A DNA stretch of 64,000 nt, from NCBI RefSeq assembly GCF_000226095.1, contig NC_016477.1:2976001-3040000 (forward strand), read 5' to 3'. This document shows positions 12,716 to 23,461 of the stretch, piece by piece (position 1 is the first letter of the stretch; every line of letters starts with the position of its first letter). The notes beneath the pieces are model-generated. The model ran no database searches and had not been told where the DNA came from. It worked only from the letters and a program-made list of their open reading frames with translations. The translations under genes and the position numbers were made by a program. The stretch is from Thermothelomyces thermophilus ATCC 42464. Its lineage: Eukaryota; Ascomycota; Sordariomycetes; Sordariales; Chaetomiaceae.

Positions 12716-13253
12716 GATGGGCTTGGTGTGTCACCACGAGGATAAACATCTTGTACTAATATGTCTTGCCCAGAGCGTTATACATTTCGATCCTACGGAG
12801 ACACTTTGGTTTGTTAGGAGACACTTTTGGAGGAGGATCCTCGTTCTAATTATGTTCACGGTTGAAATGCAAGGCGGTTAACGTTCCGCAACTTTAGTTG
12901 GGAGTATTATAAACTGTCAAGTCATTGAAAGCCATTCTTTGCCAACTTCACTGGTGGTCTCTCTACACCATTAGAAGGAGACCAAAATGAAGAGGAGCAA
13001 GGGGGTTGTTTATGTTGATAACTAATTAGGTATAATTCGTACATCCATATAATATGTATGCATATACACCACCCTAACCCTGAAGCATAGCCGCATTGTT
13101 TCAGGGTCCAGAACGTGCGCAGGCGGCCCCACCTTGTTTACCTGGTAGGGCAGTTGGGTTGTCGCGGGGTCGAATCCCTGAAACGGCTTCCTGCCTCCAA
13201 AGATGCTTCGCCTTCCTTTTTCCAACGTCATTCGCTCGCGCTTTTTCCACGCA
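12716..13253. other. Intergenic with inverted repeat and telobox-like motif
   Basis: Holds the 3' flank of the membrane protein gene and the promoter of guanylate kinase. GTTTCAGGG at 13098-13106 is complementary to CCCTGAAAC at 13176-13184, and outside them GAAGC (13082-13086) pairs with GCTTC (13186-13190). No coding frame is supported. Confidence 0.55.
13072..13084. promoter_or_regulatory. Telobox-like motif CCCTAACCCTGAA
   Basis: Nearly two telomere-type units, about 170 bases before the guanylate kinase start. The identical 13 bases recur in the 5' flank of prp22 at 34583-34595. TTAGGG-repeat-binding factors are known to bind such promoter motifs in some fungi; a role here is inference. 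Confidence 0.4.
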
Positions 13254-14140
<887 letters not shown>

Positions 14141-14788
14141 AAAAAATTGCCTGACCGTGGGTTTTAGATATAGACTTGTTTTCTCATGGATGGCCAAAAC
14201 ATTTATTGTCCGATCCTCCCTCAAGACATGGTCGACTGGACATCGCCCTTCCAATTCTTGTCATCTCTCTCTTTCCCTCTCTCTTTCCCTCTCCCTTCTC
14301 CTCCTCCTTCGCCACATACGCACTTGCCTCGCATGGTTGCCGGCGTGGGCTGCCTAATTTGTAACTGCCACTTCCCGCCGCAAGTCGCAAGGATGCATCG
14401 CGTATTCGGAACTTTTCTTCTCGGCGACCTTTCACCCGGATGCGGCTCGCCATACTTCAATTCCCGGCAACCGGGTTCTCTCCCCGCAATAATTGCCCGT
14501 CCAAACCCCGCATACGTCGGAAGAAGCAACCCCAAATAGAGCTTGGCATGGCCAAAGACATGATGTACCAGCATCGTTATTCGTCGAACCAACCAACAGC
14601 GTTCCTACGTCCAGCCCTTGCATGCAGGCCCGCGATGACCGAAACGGCTTCGATCTGCGCGACGTCGACATGGGCTCTGTTGGAGTTGGGAGGTTATTAT
14701 TAAAGATGCTGCTCGAGATGGCTGGGGGACTGCAAGTGTCTTAAGAGTCTTTGTTAGTCACCACGAATGAGACTCTAGGATAGTGACG
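14141..14788. other. Intergenic with pyrimidine tract
   Basis: Contains a CT-rich tract at about 14,262-14,312 on the plus strand, typical of fungal promoters. It separates guanylate kinase from the sugar transporter. Overlapping short frames on both strands look like chance. Confidence 0.5.
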
Positions 14789-16560
14789 ATGCCGATCATC
14801 GGTGCCAAAGAAGAGCATGTCGACCCACGCCTGACGCGCATAGCGCAGGCCGACAAGAAACCGTGGTACAAGAAACCGAACCTCCGGTTCCTGTACCTCA
14901 TCCTCGTCCCCACAGGGCTTGGTGTAGAATGGACTTCGGGCTTCGACTCGTCCATGATGAACAGCCTACAGGCCGTCCAGTCATGGGTTGACTGTGCGTG
15001 AAGGCCCCGATTTCTTTACCCCCCGACCGACGAAGCTTCACCTTGGTTGTCGAGCCTCAACTGACAGTATCTCGAATCAAACCCGAGGCAGATTTCAACA
15101 ACCCCACTTCAGGCCGACTCGGCCTCCTCAACGCCATGTACTCCCTGGGCGCGCTCATGGCGATTCCCTTCATCCCCACGGTCAGCCATTTCCTCGGGCG
15201 GCGGCGGACGATCCTGCTCGCCTCGGTCATCATGTGCATGGGCGCGGGCCTGCAGGCCGGGGCGCGCAACTCGGACATGTTCCTGGCCTCTCGCTGGGTG
15301 CTCGGGTTCGGCATACCCTTCGCCATCGTCAACGCCTCGTCACTGATCGGCGAACTGTCCTACGCCAAGGAGCGGCCCATCATGACCTCGCTGTTCAACG
15401 CCTCCTGGTTCGTCGGCGCCATCGTCGCGGCCGGCACCACCTACGGCACGTTTCAGATGGAGTCGACCTGGTCCTGGCGCCTGCCCAGCCTGCTGCAGCT
15501 CGTCCCCAGCTTCTTCCAGATCACCTTCATGTACTGGTGCCCCGAGTCGCCGCGCTGGCTGATCTCCAAGGACCGTGGGGACGAGGCGTTCGCCATCCTG
15601 CAAAAGTACCACAGCGAGGGCGCGGACGGGGACGAGTTCGTGCGGCTCGAGTACGCGCAGATCCAGTCGACGATCGCGCTGGAGAAGGAGGCGGCCTCCA
15701 GTTTCGTGTGGGCGGACGTGGTGCGCGATCCGCCCATGCGCAGGCGGTTCACCATCGCCGCCATCGTCGGCTTCTTCACCCAGTGGAGCGGCAACGGCCT
15801 GCTGAGCTTCTACATGAAGCAGATCCTGGCGTTGGTGAACATCACGGACAACCGGACGGTGCAAAAGATCATCCTCAGCAACACCTGCTGGGGCTTCATC
15901 AATGCCGTCCCCCTTGCGCTGATCGCCCCGCGCTTCCGGAGGCGGGTCATGTTTCTGACGTGCACGATCGGAACGGCGGTGGTGTACACCGTGTGGACGA
16001 TTGCCAGCGCTCGGGCCGAGATTGACCCCTCGGCGGCGACGGCGATTCCGGTGTTGGTGTTTATCTTTGTCTACTCTCCGTACGTCTCCTCTTTTCCTTC
16101 GAGCTTCTCTTCATTCGAGGACCTTCACAAGATGCACAAATGCCTATTAACTCAGCTTCCGTGCAGATTTTACAATCTCGGATGGAACGCTCTGGCTTAC
16201 ACGTACATGGTCGAGATTTTCCCCTTCCGGCAACGCTCCAAAGGCATCGCGGTCGAACAGCTGACGGTACGGTTTGCCGTCTTCTTCAACACATATGTCA
16301 ACCCCATCGCGCTCAAAAACATTGGATGGAAATACTACATTATATATTGTGTCTGGATCCTTGTCGAGATCGCGACCGTCTACCTCCTGTTCCCGGAGAC
16401 GCACAATCGCACGCTCGAGGAGCTCAGCTTCATATTTGAGGGCAAAGCGGTCCAGGAGAAGATGCAGCAGAACGTCGACAAGGTGCTCGAGGTTGAGCTG
16501 GATGCCGTGAAGAGGCGGTCGTCCAAGGATGGCGTGGCAACCGCTGAAGAACGGGCTTGA
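14789..16560 (+). CDS. MFS sugar transporter (hexose/lactose permease-like)
   Basis: Three exons (14789-14993, 15092-16079, 16167-16560) give 528 residues, normal for the sugar porter family of the major facilitator superfamily. The family signatures are visible: GFDSS in helix 1, the loop 2-3 motif FLGRRRT, RWVLGFGIPFAIVNASS in helix 4, the PESPRWLISKDR motif after helix 6, FFTQWSGNG in helix 7, and PETHNRTLEE after helix 12. A cytoplasmic tail of about 55 residues follows. It should move a sugar into the cell across the plasma membrane with protons. The substrate cannot be read from sequence; the pattern resembles fungal lactose/hexose permease-like members. The start ATG is taken because the upstream frame has no other ATG near it. 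Confidence 0.92.
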
Positions 16561-16832
16561 GGGAGGTGAGAGGGGATGGGGATGACGGGCGAGGAGGGAG
16601 AGCGAGCAACATATTAACAACACCATTCAACAACGCCGCTTCAGTCAGTCAGTCGAGACTTTTTTTTTTCAACCGATCCACAGAAATCAATAAACTGTCG
16701 AGCAAAGTCAGCTCGCGGTACGGCCCCAAGCGGCCTCACCATACGTCCCTTGTGTTCCAGAATATGGAAGAGTGAAAGAGTTACTCACCGCTTTCCCCAT
16801 CTTCCAAGCCTGCCCTCTGTCAAGTTTTGGCG

Positions 16833-17561
16833 CTAGGAAGAGCCATCATCTCCTTGGGGCATTGGTGGCGCTCCTCGTTGTTCCACTTTGGCCTCCAACA
16901 GCAGCGGGTAGAGGTTCGCAAAGGCCTCGAAGACGTCCTCCCTCTTCTTGGCGCCGGTCAGGACGACCTTGCCGGTGGTGAAGACGAGGCACTTGAGACT
17001 GGGCCTGACCATGGTGTAGACCAGGCCGGGGAACAGCTCGGGCTCGTGGCGGGCGGACTGCCAGTAGCGGTGCGAGATGCGCTCGAGGCGGACGAGGAAG
17101 CCGCAGGCGGCGGAGCCGACAAAGTTCTGGACGCGGAAGTCGGCGAGGCGGGTGGGGAAACCGCACTTCTGGATGGCGCGGGCGTGCCGGCGGGCGGCCA
17201 GGCGCGCGAGGCCCGCCGACTTGGCGCCCGTCACCACCATGCGGCCGGACGCGAAGACGAGCGTGGTGGTGCGCGGCTCGCGGATCCGCATGACGAGCGC
17301 GTGGAACTTGCGCCGGTTGTACTCGACGTTGCGCGCGTGCTGCGCGATCGCCTGCAGGTCCAGCCGGCACTCCAGGCTCGCCGTCGCCACCACGTTCTGG
17401 ATCGTCGGCACCGGCCACTCGGGCCTCGCCCTGCTAATACCCTGCCACCGGGGCTCTTCTGTCGATCCTGACGAGCCAGGCTGATTATGGTCTTGGCCTT
17501 GGCCTTGCGGACAGGCAAAGGGAGGACTGGAGGGTGGGCTTGGTTTTGCGTTGGGGAACAT
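16833..17561 (-). CDS. Divergent TATA-box-binding protein (TBP) paralogue, intronless
   Basis: A single exon of 242 residues: a loose Pro/Gly/Gln-rich lead of about 50 residues, then the two direct TBP repeats (about 52-130 and 143-222). TBP nucleates transcription pre-initiation complexes in the nucleus. Numbering against yeast TBP, the four DNA-intercalating phenylalanines are kept (F86, F103, F177, F194), as are the two groove asparagines (N56, N146) and the TFIIB stirrup PELFPGL. The TFIIA-facing helix keeps its basic residues, but the acidic SEDDSK loop reads SAGLAR. Many other core positions differ, for example SLECRLDLQ, RISHRYWQSA and NLYPLLLEAK. Fungal TBP is normally among the most conserved proteins and its gene usually has introns, so I read this as a second, fast-evolving copy, perhaps a retroposed one. 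It is convergent with the sugar transporter. The open frame over the whole core argues that it is functional. Confidence 0.88.
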   Translation of the reverse strand: MFPNAKPSPPSSPPFACPQGQGQDHNQPGSSGSTEEPRWQGISRARPEWPVPTIQNVVATASLECRLDLQAIAQHARNVEYNRRKFHALVMRIREPRTTTLVFASGRMVVTGAKSAGLARLAARRHARAIQKCGFPTRLADFRVQNFVGSAACGFLVRLERISHRYWQSARHEPELFPGLVYTMVRPSLKCLVFTTGKVVLTGAKKREDVFEAFANLYPLLLEAKVEQRGAPPMPQGDDGSS

Positions 17562-18154
17562 CCCTCAACTGTTCGCCTCTTGGTTCGACGGTTTTCTCTT
17601 ATTAGCAGCTGGAGTCGTAATGTTTAATGGTTAATTAAGTCTTGTTTGAAAAATTCGACTCGGAAAGAACTAATTATTTCGGAGCCTTCAACGATTATCA
17701 TCACCTTGAGGGCACTTAAGGCAAATTATTAATATATCATCAAGCCTCAGGACAAAGGACTTGTCGAAAGATATCGACCCTGTTCTACGCTTGATGTTAT
17801 GGCCATCCTGACCAAAACAAAGGCAACTCCGAGACAATGAATTGTTATTCTTGGTCATAGAGGTCTAATTCGTGGATGGGACAAAGAGGATCAGCCCTCT
17901 TAGTTTCTACTGTTGATTTACCGAAACTAATATTACCTACTCAGAGAGTTTCCAGGTGTCGGTCCACCCTAGAAAGTTCTGGCCGGCAAGAACAGCACTA
18001 GACACTTCTTAACATGGCCGTATCTCCAAATGGAAGGCATCGAGAACATCGAGCTTGGATACAATATGTTTTGCAGTAATCACGGTATTAATTAAGTCTG
18101 GGAGTGTCGGAACCAAAAGTTCATTTCCGATGGTATCAACAACCTCTTAATTAC

Positions 18155-18191
<37 letters not shown>

Positions 18192-18467
18192 GAGCCTCCG
18201 TGAGCATCTACCCGTCATCTATCGCCTCTTCCAAACGATACTCTGCCTCAGATGCAACAGCGCTGCAAACCGAACGTGATATGATGCCGCACATCGGACA
18301 ATTAATTACCGGCCGAGACGCATGCTCGAGGCCAATGCCAATTTACCGAACCAAAGATGACGCCAGAATTGCATCGACTTCGCCCAAGCACGAAAAAAGA
18401 GGAACTTTGACAGGATTCTCGCGGATGCTGAAACTCGCCTCATGTCGTATTACCGGCCACTTACACG
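17562..18467. other. Intergenic, divergent promoter region
   Basis: About 900 bases, fairly AT-rich, between the TBP paralogue (-) and the hypothetical gene (+), which diverge. It contains a CT microsatellite (18157-18190). No gene is supported. Confidence 0.5.
18157..18190 (+). repeat. (CT)n microsatellite
   Basis: Seventeen uninterrupted CT units about 280 bases upstream of the hypothetical gene. Its position fits a fungal promoter pyrimidine tract. Confidence 0.9.
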
Positions 18468-19955
18468 ATGCCATCGGTGTTGTCTCTCTTCCGGCACAGT
18501 CGAGACATGCCGCGTCCCGTCCAGGCCGGCGACGACGGACAGAGAACTGTGGCGAAAAAGCGACGAAGCCGGTTTTCCATGGTGATTCCGGGCAGCTCCA
18601 GCCGAACGGCTCGCAAGAGTGCCCCCTTTGACAGCGCCCTGGAACCTCTGGAATGGAAGGGTGCGGCGATGGCCGCAGACGTGCCGGAACTGCCATCATT
18701 CCCACTATATCAGCACTTTGCGTCGACGAGGCACCTCAGTGATTCGCATCAGAGGCGGCAGCGTTATTATGAGAAGTCAGAGCCAAGGGGGGATCGAAGA
18801 CTGTCTCGCGCGGCGACTGTTTCCGATTTCCACTCGCTACGTCCTCAAAGCGAGCTGATTCCGCGTAAGAGCGATGTGACGACGCTGTCGACGAACGCAC
18901 CCCCGGCATGTGATCGAGCTGTTGAGTTGGCGAGGCTCTATCGGTCCATTTTGCCCGACTTTCGTACCATATGTGAGGAAGAGGAAGAGAAGGAGGAGGA
19001 TGAGGAGAAGAAGAAGGGGGAAACGAGGGAGAACGAGGGTGGTAGGCGGGAACGGGAAGCGGGCGGGTACGGAGGGCAGCGACCAAAGAACGGTAGTCTC
19101 GGCGCAGCATCGACGCAAGGTGTCACTGAAAAAGAGAGAGACAGACGGAAAGATGGCGGCCTCTGTCCAGAAACCCACGCCGGCGAGCCACCGCATCGTC
19201 CAGCAGGTGGTTGTTCTTCCCTTACCGCCGGGGCCTCCAAGACTTCTGCTGTCAAGCACCACAAGTTCCCGGACGGCGCTGCCCAACGGCACCAGCACCA
19301 CCGCCCATCCGATCCGAACACTCCTGGGCAAAGTAAGCACGCGTGGCCGCTCCCCATCCGGCCTCTACCACCATCTTCTTCCCCGCAGACGACAGCAACT
19401 CCCGAGACCACAGAGGCGGGGCTCGTCCGGGAGACCGAGAACGAACACGACGACCGATCAATCCTCAGCCAACACAGCACCGTCGGCCTGCAGATCTGCA
19501 CCGAACTGCTCGTCGACCGGCTGATCAGGGCGCTTGGCCTCCAGCGGCGGCACGAGAGAGGAGGTCACGCGGGGCCGAGCAGCCACGGCCGTGTTGATGA
19601 AGGTTTCAAGGTAATAGGCGAGAAAGAGATGGAGAGGGAGGAGGGGGATGGTACGGAACATAGAGAGAGCAGCAGCAAACAGTTGGAGATGCTGCTGCTC
19701 ATTGAGGCGTACGAAGGCCTGTTGGGGTGCTGCAGGAGAGAGACGGCGGCGACGGCGGCAACCATGACCACCAAGACTGAGTCGGTTGAGGCGGGCGCCG
19801 GCGGGAACAACGCGGCACAGCCGGGCGCTGACAGGAGCAGCAGCAGCAGCAGCAGCAGCAGACCGGTCGCGGAAGCCGTGCCCATCTTGGAACACTGGCT
19901 GGAGACGCTGCATGCGCTGTATGAGGCAACGTTCGAGGAGCGTGGGGAGGCTTGA
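18468..19955 (+). CDS. Hypothetical protein, low-complexity middle
   Basis: The frame is open for 495 codons from an ATG at 18468. I do not recognise a named domain. Visible parts are a short helical segment near residues 152-165 (AVELARLYRSILPDF), a Glu/Lys-rich run after it, a long Pro/Ser/Thr/His-rich middle, a helical stretch (VGLQICTELLVDRLIRAL), another (QLEMLLLIEAYEGLL), a run of eight serines and a final helix (ILEHWLETLHALYEATF). The spacing of these helices recalls an uncharacterised family common in Pezizomycotina, but that is memory of a pattern, not a search. A good intron candidate at 19333-19388 (GTAAGC to CCGCAG, 56 bases) would join a different upstream frame to the same C-terminus, so the middle of the model is uncertain. 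The two ends are more secure. Confidence 0.55.
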   Translation: MPSVLSLFRHSRDMPRPVQAGDDGQRTVAKKRRSRFSMVIPGSSSRTARKSAPFDSALEPLEWKGAAMAADVPELPSFPLYQHFASTRHLSDSHQRRQRYYEKSEPRGDRRLSRAATVSDFHSLRPQSELIPRKSDVTTLSTNAPPACDRAVELARLYRSILPDFRTICEEEEEKEEDEEKKKGETRENEGGRREREAGGYGGQRPKNGSLGAASTQGVTEKERDRRKDGGLCPETHAGEPPHRPAGGCSSLTAGASKTSAVKHHKFPDGAAQRHQHHRPSDPNTPGQSKHAWPLPIRPLPPSSSPQTTATPETTEAGLVRETENEHDDRSILSQHSTVGLQICTELLVDRLIRALGLQRRHERGGHAGPSSHGRVDEGFKVIGEKEMEREEGDGTEHRESSSKQLEMLLLIEAYEGLLGCCRRETAATAATMTTKTESVEAGAGGNNAAQPGADRSSSSSSSSRPVAEAVPILEHWLETLHALYEATFEERGEA

Positions 19956-20016
19956 GCAACGCTAATTATTAATTAACCGCACCCGTGGTCGGCCGCTGCG
20001 CGAGGTGATCATCATC

Positions 20017-20055
<39 letters not shown>

Positions 20056-20496
20056 TTCAACATATTTTCGTCAGCCTTATCATCATCATCATCATTATCA
20101 TCATTATCATCATCATCATCATCGCATTGTCGTTCGTTGACATCAATCTACCAGGGGTGTGGAGGGACGACGTGTTGGGATCGTGCGGCTTACAACCTAT
20201 GCCCTTTGCAACGGCATATGCTATTCGGGTGATTGGGAAACATTGCGCTCCAGCTCTCTTCGTCTCGAGCCGTCTTTAGTTGACTCCGGTGCGGCTCATT
20301 CTACGATTTTACGAGGCATGACGGGAGAAGAAGGGCGGTATTAGTGCAGCAGTAATTAATACGATTCTGGTATGAGAACGAACAACAGCTTCCCTCCCCA
20401 CTAGCGGACACCTCATCACCAAGACCCAACGACGAGCGCAATGTCATCTGCGCCCAGAGGGTACGGGATGACGATGGTGATGGTGATGGCTCCATC
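19956..20496. other. Intergenic between convergent genes, trinucleotide repeats
   Basis: Shared 3' flank of the hypothetical gene (+) and the secreted protein gene (-). It is dominated by the trinucleotide repeats listed separately. Confidence 0.6.
20016..20131 (+). repeat. (TCG)n and (ATC)n microsatellites
   Basis: A run of TCG/GTC units at about 20,018-20,055, a short spacer, then an imperfect ATC/ATT-rich run to about 20,131. Both lie in the 3' flanks of convergent genes. Confidence 0.85.
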
Positions 20497-21365
20497 TCAA
20501 GCGGTGACCGTCACGTTGACCAGCGGCCAGTTGATGCCCGCGTCGGCCGCCCCGGTGTTGCCCAGTCCAGCGCAGCTGAACAGCCCGACGTCGTTGTTCT
20601 CCACCGCTCTCATGAACACAAGGTCGACGCATTGCTCTGTCGCATTGTCTCATTGTTAGATGGGCGCCTTTTGACTCTGAGTTTGCGTTTATTGAGAAGG
20701 GAATGGGAAAGGGGGAGGGTTTTGGGGCTCGGCTCAGGGGTCATCCTCCTATTTATTTATTTCTTTTTTTTTTTTTTTTTTGATGGTGTTTCTTTTCTCT
20801 GGCACTTACGCTGATTCGATGCCTCCAAGGCAATGCGGCCGTCATCCATGACGAACCAGTTCTGGGACTCGGTGTCTGCGCACTCGTTGACGTAGATCTT
20901 GCCCATGTCCCTCCAGTTGTCTGGCCGCAAGCGTCAGACAAACACTTGATCAGACCCCTTCTCCGCCTCTCTTCTCTCTAATTACCCTTCACTAGCACGC
21001 ACCTTGGGGCCCGCCATCCACGCAGAGGGTGCTGTCGGCCAACTGAATCTTGGTCGATCCCGTCTTGAGGTACCACTGCTGCTCGGGCGTGTTGTTGGCC
21101 GTCTTACTGCAGCAGCCAAGTATTAAGTATTTTCCATCAGCTCGTGTCCTCTTCCTTTTCTTCTGTTTTGTCTTCTTAGGCAATGCGTAATTAGAGGGGT
21201 AAAAACCTACACAATCGTTGTGGTGCCCGCGGTGCGCTCCTTTGGCACAATGACAAACTTGGTGTTCACTTTGGACGTGATGTATACCGTGCTGTAGCCT
21301 TCGGGAGCCTGAGCGAGCCCCATCGCGGCGAGGGCGAGGAAGACGGCTGATGTCCGTAGCATCAT
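20497..21365 (-). CDS. Small secreted protein with ricin-B-like (beta-trefoil) pattern
   Basis: Four exons on the minus strand (21211-21365, 21003-21106, 20810-20920, 20497-20636) encode 169 residues with all junctions in frame. The first 19 or so residues (MMLRTSAVFLALAAMGLAQ) form a signal peptide. Three QxW-like positions follow at trefoil spacing (QQWYL, QNWFV, INWPL), each after a short strand-rich segment with single cysteines (TLCVDGG, VNECADTE, QCVDLVF). This resembles the beta-trefoil fold of ricin-B-type lectins and carbohydrate-binding modules. It is probably exported and may bind glycans; no catalytic domain is attached. The second ATG three bases in could equally be the start. 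An alternative reading is a fold-only secreted protein with no sugar binding. Confidence 0.78.
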
Positions 21366-22752
21366 GGCGACTGTCGACACAGAACACAGTGGATCAACAC
21401 AAAAAAAAACAATGAACAGCTTACTTAGTTTTCGACACTGATCATCGATCACTGCCAGCAGAAAGTTTCCCAGACAAGCCTAAGGTTCTTATAATTTTTG
21501 GGGTCCGGCGTGCGTAATACGTAGTCTGAGATACTCGTGCAATCAATCAAGTATCTAATATCTAATCTCTTCGTACATGCCACATAAATACCAGCATTAA
21601 CGCGTGTTCCCCGCTTAATATACCGACCTGGAGAAGCTTAATTTGAACATGGAGCTCCTAGAGTCACCGATAGGCTGGAGGCCTTTATAGGCCTAAGGGA
21701 CTCCTCCGGGGAATCCAACCCTTGGAATTGAATCGTGACCGAACGTCCTGTGTTCGGGGGATCGGCAGATGCATTCCCAGCCGAAAATGGGGGGATGCTG
21801 ATATTGCTCGCCCCGGGCCATTCGATTCCGGTTGGCCAATCCACCCACGCCCGGCCTCGGAGGGGGATAACAACTGCTCGTTTCCGCTTACAAGGTTCGG
21901 GTAAATCCGAGCATTTCACCCTTGAATTAGCACCCCTTGAGATACTACTAATACCTTTAAACATTTCTCCGGGTAATGGTCCGTCACAAAGTCACATCTT
22001 ACACCAAGCCTGTTCTGTTTGTGAGGAAAAAGAAGATAGGATGGACTAGGGACGTGTCGTCTCCCGTATAACACCAGCAGTCGATTATGGTCGACCAGAC
22101 AATGCCGTTAGTCCACCAATCGTAGCCGTCGCTCGATCCCGGGCCATCTAATTAGGAGCCCCAATTGTAGTTTGCACAGGCGCAGCAATGGCCCTCGGAC
22201 CTGTATTACTACCCTCATAGTGGAGTTCGTTTCTTAATTACTGTGTTCGTCATGCACGCATGGTTCGTGTCTATGACTGGAATGGGTCGACACAGTGGGG
22301 AGAAATGGAGTAGATGAATATGGATGAAGAGCTCTAGGGCTGGACGCAGCAATGCAAAGGTCGTAGGAGACGGGCTCTGAATCCATAAGACGAGCGATGA
22401 GATCGTGTCTTTGTCAGATGGAGGTTGCAGCACCGCAAATGCTCCAGATTCGCGGGGCTAACAAGTTTGAAAGCAGAAGCGTCGGGTCCACAACCAGTCA
22501 CAGCAGGCCTCCTGCCTCCTACCGAAGAAGCGGCCCCTTCCTTCCCGTTGACCCTGCTCCGCGTCTCCCAATTGATCCCGAATCGGTGTCCTCACCCCAG
22601 GAAAAAAAAGAAAAAAAAAAAAAAAAAAAAAAACTTTGACCGTGACCGGTAACAACAAAGGACAACACAGCAAGTCGACGCCTTTCGCGCCATGTCGGGG
22701 GGTTACGTTGTCGCCGTAATTAGACCAAACGGCGACTCAGCATGACGGCACC
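21366..22752. other. Intergenic, 1.4 kb
   Basis: Promoter side of the secreted protein gene and flank of the kinase pseudogene. Near 21,640-21,990 the sequence is more GC-rich and open on both strands for about 100 codons, without resemblance to a protein I know. A long A-rich run (with one G) sits at about 22,602-22,633. Confidence 0.5.
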
Positions 22753-22753
22753 G

Positions 22754-23461
22754 AATGAATCCCTGGCAATCAATGACACACTGGTCCGCCGTTTCTTCAC
22801 CCTCCTCGCCCTCAAGACCACGGGGCGCCTCTAGGGATAATTACTGCGGCTCTTGCGTCCCCTATCTCCAGGAATCCGATCGTCAAGATCGGGCCGTTTG
22901 CACACCTCATAGAGGCCGCAACCATGCGATTCGCGGCCTGCAAGACATCCATTCCCGTCCCCCCGTGTGCACTGCGCCTTTGTCCACAAGAACAGAGCAA
23001 TCATCGTCATGGACCGGATCCGCGGCGTGTCTCTTTCTAGGGCGTAGAAAACATTGTCGGAGGAGGACCGCGACGGCATCTTCCGACAGCTTCGGTTTCC
23101 ATGCTCCAGGAGCTCCGAGCGCTTCCTCCACCCCCGGAATGCGGGATCGAGAAGCTGCGTGGGCGGTTCCCTGCGCGACGCTCGTAGTGTATCCCCCGGT
23201 CTTGGCCCCGCTTCGGGCCGTTCAATACCACCCAAGAGTTCCACCTCTGGCTCCGCCACGGGCTGCGGCCCGAGGACCACCCGGACCACGAAGCCGACGA
23301 GGACCGGAGGGAAATCAAGGCGATGGTCAAGAAGCAGGACGGGCCATGGCCGCCCCCCCGTACTCACCCACGGTGATCTCAACCCGTCCAACATCCTGGT
23401 TCGCGCACAAACCATCCGCCCTGAGGTTGAAGACCTCATCATTACGAAATTGGCTGCTTGA
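22754..23461 (+). pseudogene. Aminoglycoside-phosphotransferase-fold (APH/CHK) kinase pseudogene
   Basis: Fragments of one APH-family protein occur in order but in different frames: NDTLVRRFFTLLALKTTG (about 22,775-22,828), NPIVKIGPFAHLIEAATMRF (about 22,873-22,933), VHCAFVHKNRAIIVMDRI (about 22,969-23,023), SEEDRDGIFRQLR (about 23,057-23,095), SCVGGSLRDAR, FGPFNTTQEFHLWLRHGLRP and finally the Brenner loop HGDLNPSNILV (about 23,370-23,402). At least three frame changes are needed, two of them at runs of six or seven C, and an in-frame stop (TAG, 23,041-23,043) replaces a Trp position. The match ends right after the Brenner loop, so the metal-binding DWE/DFE segment and the rest of the C-lobe are missing. 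Homopolymer errors could explain one or two shifts, but not the truncation. In fungi this family is large and mostly of unknown substrate. Confidence 0.82.

Noticed and set aside
13130-13190. Possible tRNA or degenerate tRNA (GGGGTCGAATCCC)
   Set aside because: T-stem pairing fails beyond three bases and no cloverleaf fits; only the longer inverted repeat is real.
15057-15864. Long antisense frames within the sugar transporter, and likewise within the TBP, RPO41 and Arc1 genes
   Set aside because: They mirror the high GC of third codon positions of real genes on the other strand and have no domain content.
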